DNA from: DASPKS01 sp035628035
GTDB taxonomy: Bacteria > Bacteroidota > Rhodothermia > Rhodothermales > Rubricoccaceae
Reading direction: 5' to 3'
Length of the DNA: 5,694 nt
Assembly: GCA_035628035.1 (NCBI GenBank)
Contig: DASPKS010000003.1
Span: 1-5,694, forward strand
The notes beneath the pieces are model-generated. The model made no database searches, was not told where the DNA came from, and saw only the letters and a program-made list of their open reading frames with translations. Positions 5,248-5,694 of the stretch are shown here, piece by piece (position 1 is the first letter of the stretch; the number at the start of each line of letters is the position of its first letter). The position numbers and the translations under genes were made by a program.

Positions 5248-5694
5248 TCACACCGCAGCCAGCGCGGCGACCGGCTCGACGACGAGGCCGAGCACGCGGT
5301 GCAGCAGGTCTGCGCGCGAACACAGCGCGGGGGCTACGAGGATGATCCGCGCGCCCGTCTCCTCGTTCCAGAGCAGGGCCGCGCAGGGGTAGCGCTCAGG
5401 GTGCGGCCCCGTCACGACGGGGTCTTCGCGGACGGTGAACGCGAGCGGGTGGAACGTCCACGGCTTCCGCACGGCCCAGTCGGTGTAGACGATGGCCACG
5501 GGTTGCTCGGCATCGATGACATCGCCGCCCACGTCGTAGACCCCGCGGAAGGAGCCCTCGAAGCCGAACAGTCCGTGGCGGTGCTCCCACGCGCGGAAGA
5601 GCGGCCCCTCGCCCCAGTACACCGCGCCCTGCTGCGTCGGTGCTTCGGTGACTTCCTCGGCACGGGGGTCGTAGTCCACCCACTGGCCGGCCTT
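5248..5694 (-). CDS. Hypothetical protein, 5' end cut off by the window
   Basis: This is a 148-codon open frame on the minus strand that ends with TGA at 5250-5248 and remains open to the right edge. A GTG at 5679 could be a start, but the five codons before it (K-A-G-Q-W) read like normal coding sequence, so I treat the N-terminus as missing. I do not recognise the family. The visible part is rich in Trp, Phe, Tyr and His (YWGEGPLFRAWEHRHGLFGF near the N-terminal side, then YTDWAVRKPWTFHPLAF), suggesting a compact soluble fold rather than a membrane protein; no transmembrane segment is evident. The last 40 residues are aliphatic and form probable strand-helix elements (GARIILVAPALCSRADLLHR). 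Codon choice is GC-ending and typical of the window, which supports real coding. It converges with the T9SS cargo gene, stop to stop, with one base between. Confidence 0.65.
   Translation of the reverse strand, partial: KAGQWVDYDPRAEEVTEAPTQQGAVYWGEGPLFRAWEHRHGLFGFEGSFRGVYDVGGDVIDAEQPVAIVYTDWAVRKPWTFHPLAFTVREDPVVTGPHPERYPCAALLWNEETGARIILVAPALCSRADLLHRVLGLVVEPVAALAAV

Noticed and set aside
1..5694. CRISPR arrays, tRNA or rRNA genes, transposases or attachment sites
   Set aside because: I found no regularly spaced direct repeats, no cloverleaf-like sequence with a CCA-type end, no rRNA-like stretch and no transposase or integrase motifs.

Overview
The window looks like chromosomal DNA of a very GC-rich member of the Bacteroidota/Rhodothermota group, in the style of marine Rhodothermales such as Rubrivirga, Rubricoccus or Salinibacter. 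Four things point there: the GC-rich third codon positions, a secreted protein with a type IX secretion (T9SS) C-terminal sorting domain, the Bacteroidota-style LptC lipoprotein followed by an OstA-like protein, and several genes with no visible Shine-Dalgarno site. This placement is inferred from gene content. No 16S or other marker gene is present.

Layout. On the minus strand at the left, an LptC-like lipoprotein gene (1351-1917) runs into an OstA/LptA-like gene (1-1354) through a 4-base GTGA overlap. The OstA-like gene leaves the window at position 1. Both products belong to the periplasmic bridge that carries lipopolysaccharide to the outer membrane. A divergent spacer of about 308 bp (1918-2225) holds two notable inverted repeats. 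It separates this pair from a rightward three-gene cluster: a STAS-domain antagonist (2226-2600), a HATPase_c serine kinase or anti-sigma-like protein (2649-3149), and a response regulator fused to a PP2C/SpoIIE phosphatase (3168-4280). A good Bacteroidota-type promoter candidate follows, then a secreted T9SS cargo protein with a cysteine cluster near its N-terminus (4362-5246). An unrecognised gene on the minus strand (5248-5694) converges on it, with one base between the two stop codons, and leaves the window at the right.

How the genes work together. The STAS, HATPase and REC-PP2C proteins contain all core parts of a partner-switching circuit. The kinase should phosphorylate the serine in the STAS DSTG motif and the phosphatase should reverse this. 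Phosphorylation of the REC domain by a histidine kinase encoded elsewhere presumably controls the phosphatase. Unrelated genes close the cluster on both sides and it contains no sigma factor and no sensor kinase, so the input and the output must be encoded elsewhere. This is the most interesting system in the window. It resembles in logic the HsbR/HsbA system of Pseudomonas and the SypE/SypA system of Vibrio, but here the kinase and the REC-phosphatase are separate proteins. I saw no RNA genes, CRISPR arrays or mobile elements.
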